From Azolla caroliniana (lineage: Eukaryota > Polypodiophyta), in contig JBHGNT010000005.1 of NCBI GenBank assembly GCA_043228905.1, positions 9,796,001 through 9,860,000 on the forward strand: DNA of 64,000 bases. Direction: 5' to 3'. Positions 1 to 10,939 of this stretch are shown in pieces (position 1 is the first letter of the stretch; each line of letters begins with the position of its first letter). The notes under the pieces are model-generated. The model was given only the letters and a program-made list of their open reading frames with translations, was not told where the DNA came from and ran no database searches. The position numbers and the translations under genes are program-made.

Positions 1-2494
1 TGACGCCAGTCGATGCATGGAGAGAATTATTGTAGGCGAATTCCGCGAGCGAAAGTAAGTTGACCCAATCATCTTGTTGGTAACTAACCGAGCACCGAAG
101 ATACTGCTCAAGGATTTGGTTGACACGCTCCGTTTGCCCGTCAGTTTGGGGGTGATAAGCGGAGGACAACTTGACAGAGATGCCTAAAGTTTGTAGCAGG
201 CGCTGCCAGAAGTGAGAGACAAACTGGGGTCCGCGATCCGAGATGACATCATCGGGGAGTCCATGCAAGCGTACTACATTGTTGAGTAGGAGATGCACCA
301 TTCCTTCTCCGGAAATGGTTTTGGAGCATGGAGTGAAGTGAGCCATCTTTGTAAACCGATCGACAACGACCAACACCGAGTCATAGCTATTGACCAAGGG
401 TAGATCAGTTATCAGGTCCATAGAGATAGAGGCCCAAGGACGACGAGGACATGGAAGCGGTTGTAGTAAGCCGTATGGCCGATGATGAATGGCTTTGGAG
501 CGAGCACAAACCTCACAACTCTTTATGTATTCTTTGACCAACTTCCATGGTTGTGGCCACCAATACCCCCGAGAGATTAGCTCGAGGGTTTTCGCGACCC
601 CGAAATGACCTGCAAGTGGGTCATCCTGGCATTCCCGCAACACCCGGGTGCGACATGGGCCCTCTGGGACGTATAAGAGATGATCTCGGAACAACAAACC
701 CTCTTGTATGGTGAAGGTGTCAAGATCCTTCCTTTTGGTCGCCGTGGAGGGGTTTTGCAGACTATCTCGAATCTCGTTGGCGAACGCATCGGTCTTGGAT
801 GCATCAGTGATTTGTTGGAGTAAAGAATCATCCTGCAACATACAAGTGGCAAACATATGCAATTGGTCGGGTTTCAACAAACGTCTAAATTGTTGAGCAT
901 AAGCAGCATCCCCAGGGCGGAGTGCAAGGTCAGCTCAGCGAGAAAGGGCATCAAACTTCCCATGTTGGCCACCAGGTCGAAATACGATCTCAAAATCGTA
1001 GTCGGCGAGAAATGTAGACCAATGGGCCTGCCTTCGATTCAAAGTACGAGTGGTGGAAAAATAAACTAAATTTTTATGATCAGTCACTACCTGGACACGA
1101 TGTTGTGCGCCGGCCAAGTAGGGTCGCCATTCTTCAAAGGCAACAATGATAGCAGCAAGCTCCTTGTCGTAAATGGGATAATTGATTTCGGATGCCGTAA
1201 ATTTTCGGGAATAATAAGCCATTGGGTGCATTAGGTTGTTGTCGTCTGCTTGGGATAAGATGGCGCCAATGGCAAAGTCAGAGGCATCGGTTTCGACTTG
1301 GAAGGGTTTTGTGGGGTCGGCATGTAGCAGCACCGGGGCAGTGATGAATGCGTGTTTGAGTGAGTCGAACGCATTTTGTGCCTCCGAGGTCCATAAAAAT
1401 GGAGTGCCTTTATGGGTGAGAGCGATAAGAGGTTGTGCTAGGGTGGAAAACCCCTTGATGAAGCGACGGTAAAAATTTGTGAAGCCGAGGAAGGATTGCA
1501 CATCTTTAAGTCGCCTTGGAGTCGCCCACGCCTGAATGACAGAGACCTTCTTCATATCCATGGTGATGCCAGTGGGCGAGATGATGTAGCCTAGAAATTC
1601 GATCGAGGTACGGTCGAACTCGCATTTCTCGCCTTTGGCATAAAGGCCATGCTCGCGAAGTTTGGCCAGAACTAATCGGACTTGGTGAGTATGCTCCTCC
1701 ATGTTTGGCGAGAAAATGAGAATATCATCGAGGTAAATGACAACAAAAAGATCAAGATATTCCCGGAAAATATCGTTCATCATATGTTGAAAAATTGCGG
1801 GAGCGTTAGTAAGACCAAAAGGCATTACCTTGTATTCGAAATGCCCATACCGTGTTCGAAATGCGGTTTTCCATTCATCCCCCGGCTTGATGCGTACTAG
1901 ATTGTACACGCCACGCAGATCAACTTTGGAGAAGACACGCGCAACTCGGAGCTGATCAAGGAGTTCGGGGATCAGAGGTAGCGGATAGCGGTTGCGCACA
2001 GTGAGTTTGTTGAGACCTCGGTAGTCGACACATAAGCGTAGAGAGCTGTCCTTCTTCTTCACAAATAAAATGGGGGCCCCGGCTGGTGACTTAGAAGGTT
2101 GAATAAAGCCTTTCACGAGGTTCTCATCAAGATACACACGAAGGGCCTTCAACTCTGGTGCAGACAACGCATATAGAGGACCAAAGGGTGGACACGCACC
2201 TTCTTGAAGATCAATCGGACAGTCGTAGAGCCGGTGTTCAGGCAACCGATCAACATTACATTTTTCAAATACGTCGGAGAAGTGTTGGTATTTTTCGGGA
2301 ATAACATGGAGTGTGTTAGAAATGGCGCCACAAACAAACCCATCCTGGATGGATGATGGGGTAGTCAATTCGGAGTCGACCGTCTCCGAAGGATAGGAAA
2401 CTGAATTTACCTTCATACTTTTGCACGAGCATCTTGGCTTGCTAAATGTGATCGAGCGGTTGCACCAATCCACTATTGGATTGTGCGCCTCCAA
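1..2494 (-). pseudogene. Ty3/gypsy pol: RT, RNase H, integrase (3' end outside window)
   Basis: The frame opens at 2494. It carries the RT palm with [26 protein letters not shown] and the catalytic YLDD of VVIYLDDILIF, then RNase H with ETDASDFAIG and VTDHKNLVY. A TGA at 935-937 follows KFDALSR and was probably CGA. The same frame then continues to the left edge with an H2C2-like zinc module (DDPLAGHFG ... CEVC), the integrase core (MDLITDLP, VVDRFTKMAHF, ISDRGPQF) and SSAYHPQTDGQTERVNQ, giving all three catalytic D/D/E positions. The product would be the replication and insertion enzymes of the element. The HPQTDGQTERVNQ stretch is typical of chromovirus-like gypsy elements, but the C-terminal end that would show a chromodomain is outside the window. 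With one stop seen, this copy is only lightly decayed. Confidence 0.85.
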
Positions 2495-2558
2495 CCACGT
2501 TAGTCCTAAGATGATCGGATGTCGAGGAGATGCGATGAGGTAAAATGGATACTCAGGT
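1..2558 (-). mobile_element. Ty3/gypsy retrotransposon, partial
   Basis: The internal part of a Ty3/gypsy element lies on the minus strand: end of the protease region, reverse transcriptase, RNase H and integrase, running off the left edge. No LTR, primer site or polypurine tract of this element is in the window. The right boundary near 2558 is abrupt. Gypsy sequence stops and copia RNase H sequence of the opposite strand begins, with no LTR terminus between them, so the join is a deletion or recombination junction and not a clean insertion. Confidence 0.9.
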
Positions 2559-3060
2559 ACTTAAAAGGCACCTCAGGTGTGTGTCTTAATTATGGCATCA
2601 AAAAACCCATGCTCGAAGGGTTTACTGACTCGGACATGTCAGGGGATGTAGACTCAAGCTGATCCACACCAGGTTATGTGATGACCTATGCAGGGGGAGC
2701 AGTGTCGTGGCAGTCACGATTGCAAAATTTTGTGCCCTTATCGACCACAGAGGCAAGGAACTTATTTGGATGAGAAACTTTCTTAGCGAGTTGGGGATGA
2801 AGCAAAGGGATTTCTTGCTTCTTTGTGACAGCCAGAGTGTCATACATCTAGCCAAGAATGTTGCATACCACTCTCGGACCAAGTACATACAGAGAAGGTA
2901 TCACTGGTTACGAGACAAAGTCGAAGAAGGAGAGTTTACCCTCATGAAGATCCATACTGATGACAATGGATCCAACATGCTAACAAAGAACCTACCAATG
3001 GACCGACTTAGAGTTTGTCGACAGAGGACAGGAATAACGGACTCCTCCCCACATGTGTGA
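2559..3060 (+). pseudogene. copia RNase H fragment
   Basis: Translation gives the C-terminal RNase H of a TNT1-type polyprotein: GFTDSDMSGD with the first catalytic Asp, an in-frame TAG-type stop shortly after, GGAVSWQS, PLSTTEA, then CDSQSVIHLAKN and YHSRTKYIQRRYHWLR. Compared with the intact copy at 17310-21383, a short deletion and frame change lie near 2750, where the EYMAA segment is lost. The open stretch 2707-3060 ends just before the purine tract. It cannot encode a working enzyme. Confidence 0.8.
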
Positions 3061-3070
3061 AGGGGGAGTT

Positions 3071-3706
3071 TGTTAGGAATATGTCCCTTCAGTTGGAGGA
3101 GCCGACTGTTCGGAGAGAGCCGACGGTTGAGGAGTCGACTCAGAGAGAGTTCATCGAGGTCGAAGACACGACCGGCTAGTCAGGCCGATTGGATGGTCGA
3201 TGACCAGGCCGACTAGTCGGACCGACCCGATAGTCGAGGAATGAGTCGGTTGATTTGTAAGACTATTATTAATATTAGATAATAATAGGAATGACAATAA
3301 CAGGGGCTACATTTGTAAATAGCCCATATAGGGCATAAGTATAAATACGCTTAGGGCAAAGAGTTTGTGTAGATATATGTAGAACGGGTGCAAGTGTGAG
3401 CCTCTATAGCGTAGGGTGACAGAGAAGAGAGTGTGTGTGAGCGTGAGTGAGTGAGCGACACCAAAGCTGTGTTTAGAAACAACATACGCCAAGAGCCTTG
3501 TGAGGATGTTTACACACTTTGTGTAGAGAGTGTTGTACTCTGATCTCGTGGTTGTATAACCACTATATAGTGGAAGCTCCGTTCTTCGTGGTTTTCTCCC
3601 GCTTTAGGGTTTCCACGTTAAATCTGTGTACATTGTTTTCTGTGTTTCAGAGTTGTGTATTTCAACATATTCCTTTTCTTGTGGATTGACGATTCATTTC
3701 GCAACA
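3071..3706 (+). repeat. 3' LTR, TNT1-like copia (TGTTAGGAATATG family)
   Basis: The 636-bp LTR starts TGTTAGGAATATG and ends TTCGCAACA. A TATA-like stretch (AGTATAAATACG, about 3339) lies where a plant LTR promoter is expected, and the U5 side carries the GTTTTCTCCCGC...AGGGTTTCCACG stretch shared with the 47022 LTR. It is preceded by the polypurine tract. Confidence 0.85.
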
Positions 3707-3774
3707 TTTAATAGGACAATGTGAATACGTCCATTATACACCCATATTCAACAGTATAGAAGTAATTTAGACAC

Positions 3775-4594
3775 CAGTCGGGATCATGATCTCCCAACGG
3801 CACTACATCCTCAACTTGCTATACAAGTTCAAGATGATAGAGTGCAAACTTGTGTCAATCCCTCTCGATCGAAACCTGAATCTTGATGGTGACTCTGGGA
3901 CAGAAGAGTGTGAGCTGACTTAGTATTGTCAATTGGTTGCTAGCTTATTCTATCTTACCATCACACGACACGACCTCAGCTATTCGGTCAGTATACTTAG
4001 CCAATTCATGCAAAAACCTCAGAATATTCATTTGGATTGCGCTAAGAGAGTACTCATGTACATTAGTGGGACAATGGATTACGACATCCTATATAAGTCT
4101 GAAATAGACGTTCTCCAAAAAGGGTACACAAATGCAGACTGGGCCAACTATAAGGCCGACAGACAATTGACCTCGAGATTTGTCTTCGCCCTCGGTTGTG
4201 GAGCTATCTCCTGGAGCAGCAAAAAGCAACTGACAGTAGCCTTGTTGAGTCCAAAAGCTGAATATAGATGCGCGGTCGTCGTAGAATGTGAAAGCGTTTG
4301 GTTGAAGAGAATATTGAAGGATCTGGGTGTTCCCATCAAGGATTTGATTTCCCTTTATTGTGACAACATGAGCAGTATTCATCTGACTCAAAACCTAGTA
4401 TTCCAGTGAGCATGAAGCATATCGAAGTGCGTTATCACTTCATCTAAGAGTGCGTTCAAGCTGGAGATGTCGACCTGCATCACATCAGCACGAACCTTTA
4501 GGTAGCCGACATCTTCACAAAAGCCTTAGGAGTCGACAAGCTCAAGCAATTTATATCGGATCCTGGCCTAACGATAGCCGCATTGCCAAGTTTG
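3775..4594 (+). pseudogene. copia RT C-terminus and RNase H, interrupted
   Basis: The sequence encodes the end of a copia RT (ISQRHYILNLLYKFKM, SIPLDRN), a stop near 3920, then RNase H: LFYLTITRHDLSYSV, YTNADWANYKADRQ, AISWSSKKQLTVAL, a change of STEAEYR to SPKAEYR, and YCDNMSSIHL. A frame break follows 4409, and the last recognisable piece is VADIFTKALG near 4510. The closest match in the window is the minus-strand copia at 10337-16451. The fragment is cut at 4594 by the copia inserted at 4595 and resumes at 9815 with the purine-rich AGTTTGAGGGGGAG. Confidence 0.8.
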
Positions 4595-5146
4595 TGATGA
4601 ACACGGTGCTCGGCCACAACCGAGGAATAGGATCGACTCACAGAAAACAGGAAATACAAAATACACGAAGACAACAGAGAGAAAGGTACACAGGATGTTT
4701 TACGTGGAAAACCCTAAATGGGAAAAACCACGGGAGTCCTCAAACTCCAACTATCACTATAAACAGAGATGTACAATGGTGAAGCTACAAGACAACTACC
4801 TTGAGCTCACTGTCTTCGCCACAGGCGGTGGTAATACACAGAGGCAACGACCTCTTCGTCTCTCTCTCTCTCTCGGCTGCTCTCACTTCGCTCCCTCTAA
4901 GTGGAAAAACAGAAAAATGAGCAACAACTACAAAACTGTTTGCCCTAAGTCATATTTATACACATATGACTTTCGGGCTATTTACAGATGTAGCCTAGAG
5001 GGCCCTTGGCAAACATATTCACAAATATGTCCCCGCATCCGGATCTCTCTCCGGGTACATTCATCATCCGGCTCCGTAGCCGGGGTCTTCATCATCCGGA
5101 TCCCGGACATCCGACCATCCCATCCGGAGGGACCGTAATCCCAACA
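4595..5146 (-). repeat. 3' LTR of the 4595-9814 copia
   Basis: On the plus strand it reads TGATGAACACGG...CCGTAATCCCAACA, 552 bp, the reverse complement of TGTTGGGATTACGG...TTCATCA. The purine tract is adjacent at about 5147-5160 (reverse complement GTGAAGGGGGAGTTT). A TATA-like TATAAATA is visible on the minus strand near 4962. It differs from the partner LTR by a few substitutions and the length of a CT run. Confidence 0.93.
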
Positions 5147-5156
5147 AACTCCCCCT

Positions 5157-8100
5157 TCACTTCGGCATGGGATGTCTTTCCAGTCCCACCCTCTTCCGGC
5201 ACGCTTCCAGCTTGTCGGGTGTGAGCACTTTCGTCAGCATATCTGACCCGTTCTCGTCCGTGTGGATCTTCGTCAGCACGAACTCCTGGTCTTCTATCCT
5301 TTCCCGGATCCAGTGATATCTTCGCTGGATGTGCTTCGTCCGGGAGTGATAGGCCGCGTTCTTCGCAAGGTGGATGGCACTCTGACTGTCGCAGTAAAGT
5401 CGGTACTCCTCCTGCCGGATACCGAGCTCTCTAATGAAGTCCTTCATCCATATTATTTCCTTGCCGGCTTCAACAGCCGCCATGTACTCCGCCTCCGTGG
5501 TTGACAACGCAACCGTCTTCTGCAGCCTCGACTGCCACGAAACAGCTCCCCCTGCATACGTCATCACATACCCTGATGTGGACCGGCTGGTATCTGCATC
5601 AGCCGACATATCCGAATCGGTAAAGCCGTCGAGTTCGGGCTTACCGGAGCCGAATCGGAGGCACACGTTTGCCGTGCCCTTCAGGTATCAGAGTATCCAC
5701 TTGACCGCGTTCCAGTGCTCTTTGCCGGGATTGCTCATGTACCGGCTCACCACTCCGACTGCATATCCTATGTCCGGTCTTGTACACACCATTGCGTACA
5801 TCAAGCTTCCGAAGGCAGAGGCATATGGTACTTTCATCATGTCCTCCTTCTCAGCCTTTGTCTTGGGGCTTTGCTTGCTAGACAACTTGCAGTTTGCCGG
5901 GAGGGTTGACCCGACCGGTCTTGCTTCCGACATGTTGAACCGGTGAAGCACCTTTGTCACGTACTTCTCCTGTGACAGCCACAACTGCTTCTTCCTCCGG
6001 TCCCGGATGATGTGCATCCCTAGTATTTGCCTCGCCGGACCCAGGTCCTTCATTGAGAAGGTTCAGTGAAGCGCTTTCTTCAGCATCCGTATCTTGCCCT
6101 GGTCCCGTCCGACAATCAACATGTCGTCCACGTACAGGAGGAGTATTAAAAAGTCTCCTCCTTCGAACTTCTTCACAAACACGCAGTGATCGGACTGCGT
6201 TTTGTGGTACCCTTCGTCGGTCATGAAGGAGTCGAACTTCCGGTACCATTGCCGGGGAGCCTGCTTCAGTCCGTAAAGGCTCTTCTTCAACCGGCATACC
6301 AGGTGCTCCTTCCCTTTCTTCTCGAATCCTTCCGGTTGTTGCATGTAGATCTCTTCTTCGAGGTCACCGTGAAGGAATGCCGTCTTCACGTCCATCTGTT
6401 CTACCTCGAGGTCCATGCTTGCCGCTATGCTCAGCACCGTCCGGATGGAGGTCATCTTCACTACCGGGGCAAATATCTCGTCGAAGTCGATGCCCTTCTT
6501 TTGCTGGAACCCCTTCACCACGATCCTGGCTTTGTATCTCGGGGGGTTTCCGGCATCTCCCGGTTTCAGCTTGAACACCCACTTGTTTCGAAGTGCCCGT
6601 TTTCCTTTCGGCAACTCCACAAGTTCATATGTGTGGTTCTGATGCAGGGAATCCATCTCCTCCTGCATGGCACTTAACCACATGCGGCTATGGGTGTCGA
6701 GCTTTGCTTCTTCAAAACTCTCCGGCTCCCCCTCGTCGGTTAGCAGCACGTGCTCTGGTTCCGGAAATCTCCGGGGGGCCCTTCTCTCTCTTAGAGGATA
6801 TCTCCGTTCCGGAGCTTCGGTAACCGGCTCCTCCGTTTCCTCTTCATCCGAATCCATTTCGGGATCGGGGCCGGTTCCGGTATCAGTTTCATCTTCCTCG
6901 GCCGGTTCTGTTTCTTCACCGTCTTCGGCCGGATCCTCGAGTGCTAACCGGTCCCTTGCCGGTCGGGACTGCTCCTCGTAGAGTTGATCCTCACCGGTCG
7001 ACTTGGAGCTCTTCATCTTCTTCTCCGACTCCCAGTCGGCAAGTGTCTTGTCCTCCATGAAGATGATATCTCGACTCCTGAATATCTTCTTGTCGACCGG
7101 GTCCCATACTCGGTAGCCGAACTCGTCATCGCCGTAACCGAGGAATATGCATGGCCGGGTCTTTGGATCTAGCTTTCCTCTCCGGTCCTTTGCCACATGC
7201 ACATATGCGAGACACCCGAACACCTTCAGATGCCGGTAGGATACTTCCCTACCGGTCCACACTCTCTGCGGCGTGTCTCCGTCCAAAGGTACTGAGGGTG
7301 ATCTGTTTATCACGTATGTCGCCGTCGACATTGCCTCAGCCCAAAACCCCTTGGGTAATTTCGCATGCGCCAGCATACTCCGGACCCTCTCCATTATGGT
7401 CCGGTTCATCCTCTCGGCCAGCCCGTTCAGTTCCGGCGTCTTCGGCACAGTAAACTCGAGCCGGATTCCCTTCGAGCGACAGTACTCCTCGAACTGCCCC
7501 CGGTATTCCCCTCCGTTATCCGCTCGTATCGCTTTCAGCTTCTTGCCGGATTCCCTTTCCACTCTCGCGTGGAGTTCTTTGAAGACGCACAACACTTGGT
7601 CCTTTGTCTTCAACGGTGCCGTCCACAGCTTCCGGCTGTGGTCATCAATGAATGTCACGAAGTACTGGGCTCCGCCATGTGACTTCGTTACTACCTGGCA
7701 CACATCAGTGTGTACCAACTCCAATGGTACACTACGTCTCGTCGGTGGCCTTGAGTGAAAGGAGGTCCGGTTTTGCTTACCGGCCAGACAGTCGGTGCAC
7801 TTCTCCAGGTGCACATGCTTCACTGGAATAAGGTTGTCTTCTGCAAGCCTCTTCATCCCCTTCTCACTCATGTGGCACAGTCTCTTGTGCCATAGCTCAC
7901 CGGCAGTGTCGGCTGCCACGTTCAGCTCCTCCGGACATAGCCGGGAATTCATCAGGTACAGTGTGTTGACCTTCCGGGCCCGAGCCACTATCAGGCTCCC
8001 TTTGCTGAACTTCATGACACCGTTCCGGATGCTACCCGTGTAGCCTTCATCGTCTAGCCTCCCGGCCGAAATCAGGTTCAATCGAACCTCCGGAACGTGT

Positions 8101-9229
8101 CGAACATCCTTCAGCAGCATCTTGCATCTGGTTGATGTCATCAGCCACACGTCTCCTATGCCGGCAATCCGGCATGTACCTTCATTTCCCATCGGACACA
8201 GCCGTGCTCACCGGCTGTGTAGGATGAGAAGTATTTCTTCTCCGGGGTCAGGTGGAACGACGCTCCGGAATCGACCACCCAGGTCATCTCTTCACCGGCA
8301 AGGTTCAGCTCCCTCTCTTCGGTAATGAGCATTATCTCTTCTTCACTTGCCGCGAGTGCCGTCGTTCCTTTCCGGTCCTGCCCTCGCCGATCCGGACCTC
8401 TCCGGTCCGTGGCTCCCCGGTATGCACCGTTTCGCTCCGGTGACTTCTTCGAATCGGTACCGTCGGTTCCGTTGTCTTTCCGGAAATGCCGACAGTTCTT
8501 CTGGAAGTGCCCCGGCTTCCCACAGTAGAAGCATGTAGGTCTTCCCCTCGACTGCGACCGTGTCCCCGACTTCTCCCGTCTTTGCGGACTCCGGTTCCGT
8601 TGTCTTCCCCATTCCGATTCGGTAAACAGCGCCTTCGAGTCGGAGGCCGGTTCTTTATCTCTCCGACGTGCTTCTTCATTTAGAATACTTGTCTTTACCG
8701 TTAGTAAAGACAAGTTCTCTTCCTTACAGGAGGTGCTGAGCGTAACTACCAAGTTCTCCCAGCTCTCCGGAAGGGTACACATCAGCATGATGGCTTGCAT
8801 TGCATCATCCAACGGGAACTTGATCGCCGCAAGCTGGTTCACAAATCCCATGAACGTGCTGACGTGTTCGACCATGCTCTCGCCGTCCCGGTACTTAAGA
8901 TTCACTATCTTCCTCATCAGGGAGGTCCGGGTCAGAGCATTCTTCCTCTCATACAGTCCGGACAGCTTCTGCCACATCTCATAGGCGTTCGTATCGTTCG
9001 CCACATGTTGCAGGACACTTACATCGACATATTGCCGGATCGTCGCTACAGCTTTCCGGTTCAGGAGCTTCCACTCCGACTCTATTACCCCCTTGGGTAT
9101 CTCGGCATTGTCGATCGGTTCGTACAGGTCTCGGACGATGAGAAGGTCTTCCATCTTTATCTTCCAGTCGGCGTAGTTCTGTGAGTTCAACACCATCATG
9201 CCCGGAGGCCCACTACCGCCGCCTTCCAT
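5157..9229 (-). pseudogene. copia gag-pol polyprotein, two stops and one frameshift
   Basis: The start is the ATG at 9229 (MEGGGSGPPGMMVL), which matches the gag start of the intact copy. The order is gag, zinc knuckle CFYCGKPGHFQKNC, protease VVDSGASFHLTP, pre-integrase WHKRLCHMSEKG, integrase (HTDVC, RADNGGEY, NGLAERMNR), RT (MDVKTAFLHG, LLYVDDMLIV) and RNase H (TDSDMSAD, STTEAEYMAA, YCDSQSAIHL). Breaks: a 1-bp G deletion near 8194 between protease and integrase, and two in-frame stops at 6063-6065 and 5688-5690. Both stops are CGA to TGA changes relative to the intact copy. Otherwise the protein is nearly identical to that copy, so this is a young copy disabled by few mutations. Confidence 0.93.
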
Positions 9230-9260
9230 TTTCTGTGTTACCGTTGCTCTGATACCACTT

Positions 9261-9814
9261 TGATGAACACGGTGCTCGGCCACAACCGAGGAATAGGATC
9301 GACTCACAGAAAACAGGAAATACAAAATACACGAAGACAACAGAGAGAAAGGTACACAGGATGTTTTACGTGGAAAACCCTAAATGGGAAAAACCACGGG
9401 AGTCCTCAAACTCCAACTATCACTATAAACAGAGATGTACAATGGTGAAGCTACAAGGCAACTACCTTGAGCTCACTGTCTTCGCCACAGGCGGCGGTAA
9501 TACACAGAGGCAACGACCTCTTCGTCTCTCTCTCTCTCTCTCGGCTGCTCTCACTTCGCTCCCTCTAAGTGGAAAAACAGAAAAATGAGCAACAACTACA
9601 AAACTGTTTGCCCTAAGTCATATTTATACACATATGACTTTCGGGCTATTTACAGATGTAGCCTAGAGGGCCCTTGGCAAACATATTCACAAATATGTCC
9701 CCGCATCCGGATCTCTCTCCGGGTACATTCATCATCCGGCTCCGTAGCCGGGGTCTTCATCATCCGGATCCCGGACATCCGACCATCCCATCCGGAGGGA
9801 CCGTAATCCCAAAA
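9261..9814 (-). repeat. 5' LTR of the 4595-9814 copia
   Basis: This 554-bp LTR is nearly identical to 4595-5146. On the internal side it is followed, after a 3-bp spacer, by the primer site GCTCTGATACCA (9246-9257), which on the minus strand reads TGGTATCAGAGC, complementary to the initiator tRNA-Met 3' end. Confidence 0.93.
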
Positions 9815-10336
9815 GTTTGAGGGGGAGTACAACACAACCGAGGAATCCAAATAGAAACGCAACAACTGAATAACAGTCGACCATCCGATCTAAGTCGACC
9901 AAAGGAGTAGTCGAAGTAGCATCACAACTGACCAATGGGAGTTGAAGCACGAAGCTAAACTTAGGAGATGAATAGACATGCTAGTCGAACAAGGAGCACG
10001 AAGTAGTCAGACAAAGGAGAACATATACCAATCTACCAGTCGAAACCGCCCCGACTGACCATCCGGACATAGAGCCAAGGAATTCAAAAAGCTGAAACGA
10101 GCCAAATAGCAAGATGACTTTCCAGAGACCGAAAGTTATGTTTGACAGGGCGTTTTGAGAGTCAAACCCAACTTCCCCAATGTAATGGGTTTCACATTGA
10201 CTATGGAAACACTAGGTTTAGGCTAGTTTTGCAAATAGTAGAAAGGACAGTTGCCCTAAGGTAGTTAGTATTTAAACCAACTCTTTTGTAACCTAGTTAC
10301 TATTGGATGTATTTTTTGTTGTAATCGTTTTCTTGT
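9815..10336 (+). other. 3' noncoding/LTR-like remainder of the split copia fragment
   Basis: After the TSD the earlier host copia resumes with GTTTGAGGGGGAG. Downstream no long frame is seen. From about 10140 the sequence has LTR-like character: TGTTTGACAGG, then AGTATTTAAACC near 10268 as a possible TATA region. It could be the 3' LTR of the 3775 element, truncated at 10336 by the next insertion. I have no second copy to compare with. Confidence 0.45.
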
Positions 10337-10788
10337 TGTAAAGAATTGGGTATGATTCTTGTGTAGCGGAAGAGATGTGTGCTATGTGTATGTGTGAGAG
10401 GAATTAGAGGAGAGAAGAGAGAACACAAGATAGATAGAAAAAGGAATACTCAAGAAGAAGGTGTATATTCACAAGTAGAATAGGAAATACAAAATGTAGC
10501 ATTACAAGGAGTCACAACCGATTTAGTATGAAGTTGAGGAGGGTGCTTTATATAGAGTCACCCTCTCTCTTCATTGACTTTACAACAACCACTCTCTCTC
10601 TTGGGGAATGTGAAGACTCATATAGTCATGGGGAATATGTAACTCATTAGTTAGGTGTCATAGAATATGATTCTATGATATATAGTTAATGTGTAGAGAG
10701 TAGTGGTGTGACTCTTGACCTTTGAGTAATCATGGATTCTCAAAAGATGTGTTCACAAGTTGCATTATGTTGAGCTTGATTCTCAACA
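10337..10788 (-). repeat. 3' LTR of the 10337-16451 copia
   Basis: A 452-bp LTR reading on the plus strand TGTAAAGAATTGGG...GATTCTCAACA. On the minus strand it starts TGTTGAGAATCAAGCTCAACA, giving the hairpin-prone start shared with the LTRs at 24014, 53536 and 35506. Confidence 0.88.
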
Positions 10789-10939
10789 CGCCCCCTCAAG
10801 CTCAAGTCGGGTTGGTTCCTTTTGATTGATGTCCGCCTCGGCTGGTATCCGGTTCAGACGATCTCCAGTGTCCGCTTCGGCTCGTACCCGGTTCGGACGG
10901 TATCCGGTTCTCGCTTGTACTCCCCCTCAAGCTTGGCAA

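Larger units (their letters stand above)
2559..3706 (+). mobile_element. TNT1-like copia, 3' end (RNase H and 3' LTR)
   Basis: This is the 3' remnant of a copia element: the RNase H end, purine tract AGGGGGAG at 3061-3068, and a 636-bp LTR. The LTR has the same length and start (TGTTAGGAATATG) as the 5' LTR at 47022-47657, so both belong to one family. Everything upstream of RNase H is missing at the junction with gypsy sequence near 2558. Confidence 0.85.
4595..9814 (-). mobile_element. TNT1-like copia retrotransposon, near complete, TSD GTTTG
   Basis: This is a 5.2-kb copia element on the minus strand with LTRs at both ends, a primer site, a purine tract and a full-length but broken polyprotein. 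The 5-bp target duplication GTTTG is at 4590-4594 and 9815-9819. The last LTR base triplet at 9812-9814 reads AAA where the other LTR has ACA, which hides the edge until the TSD is used. It belongs to the same family as the plus-strand element at 16676-21997. The LTRs are very similar to each other, so insertion was fairly recent. Confidence 0.95.
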
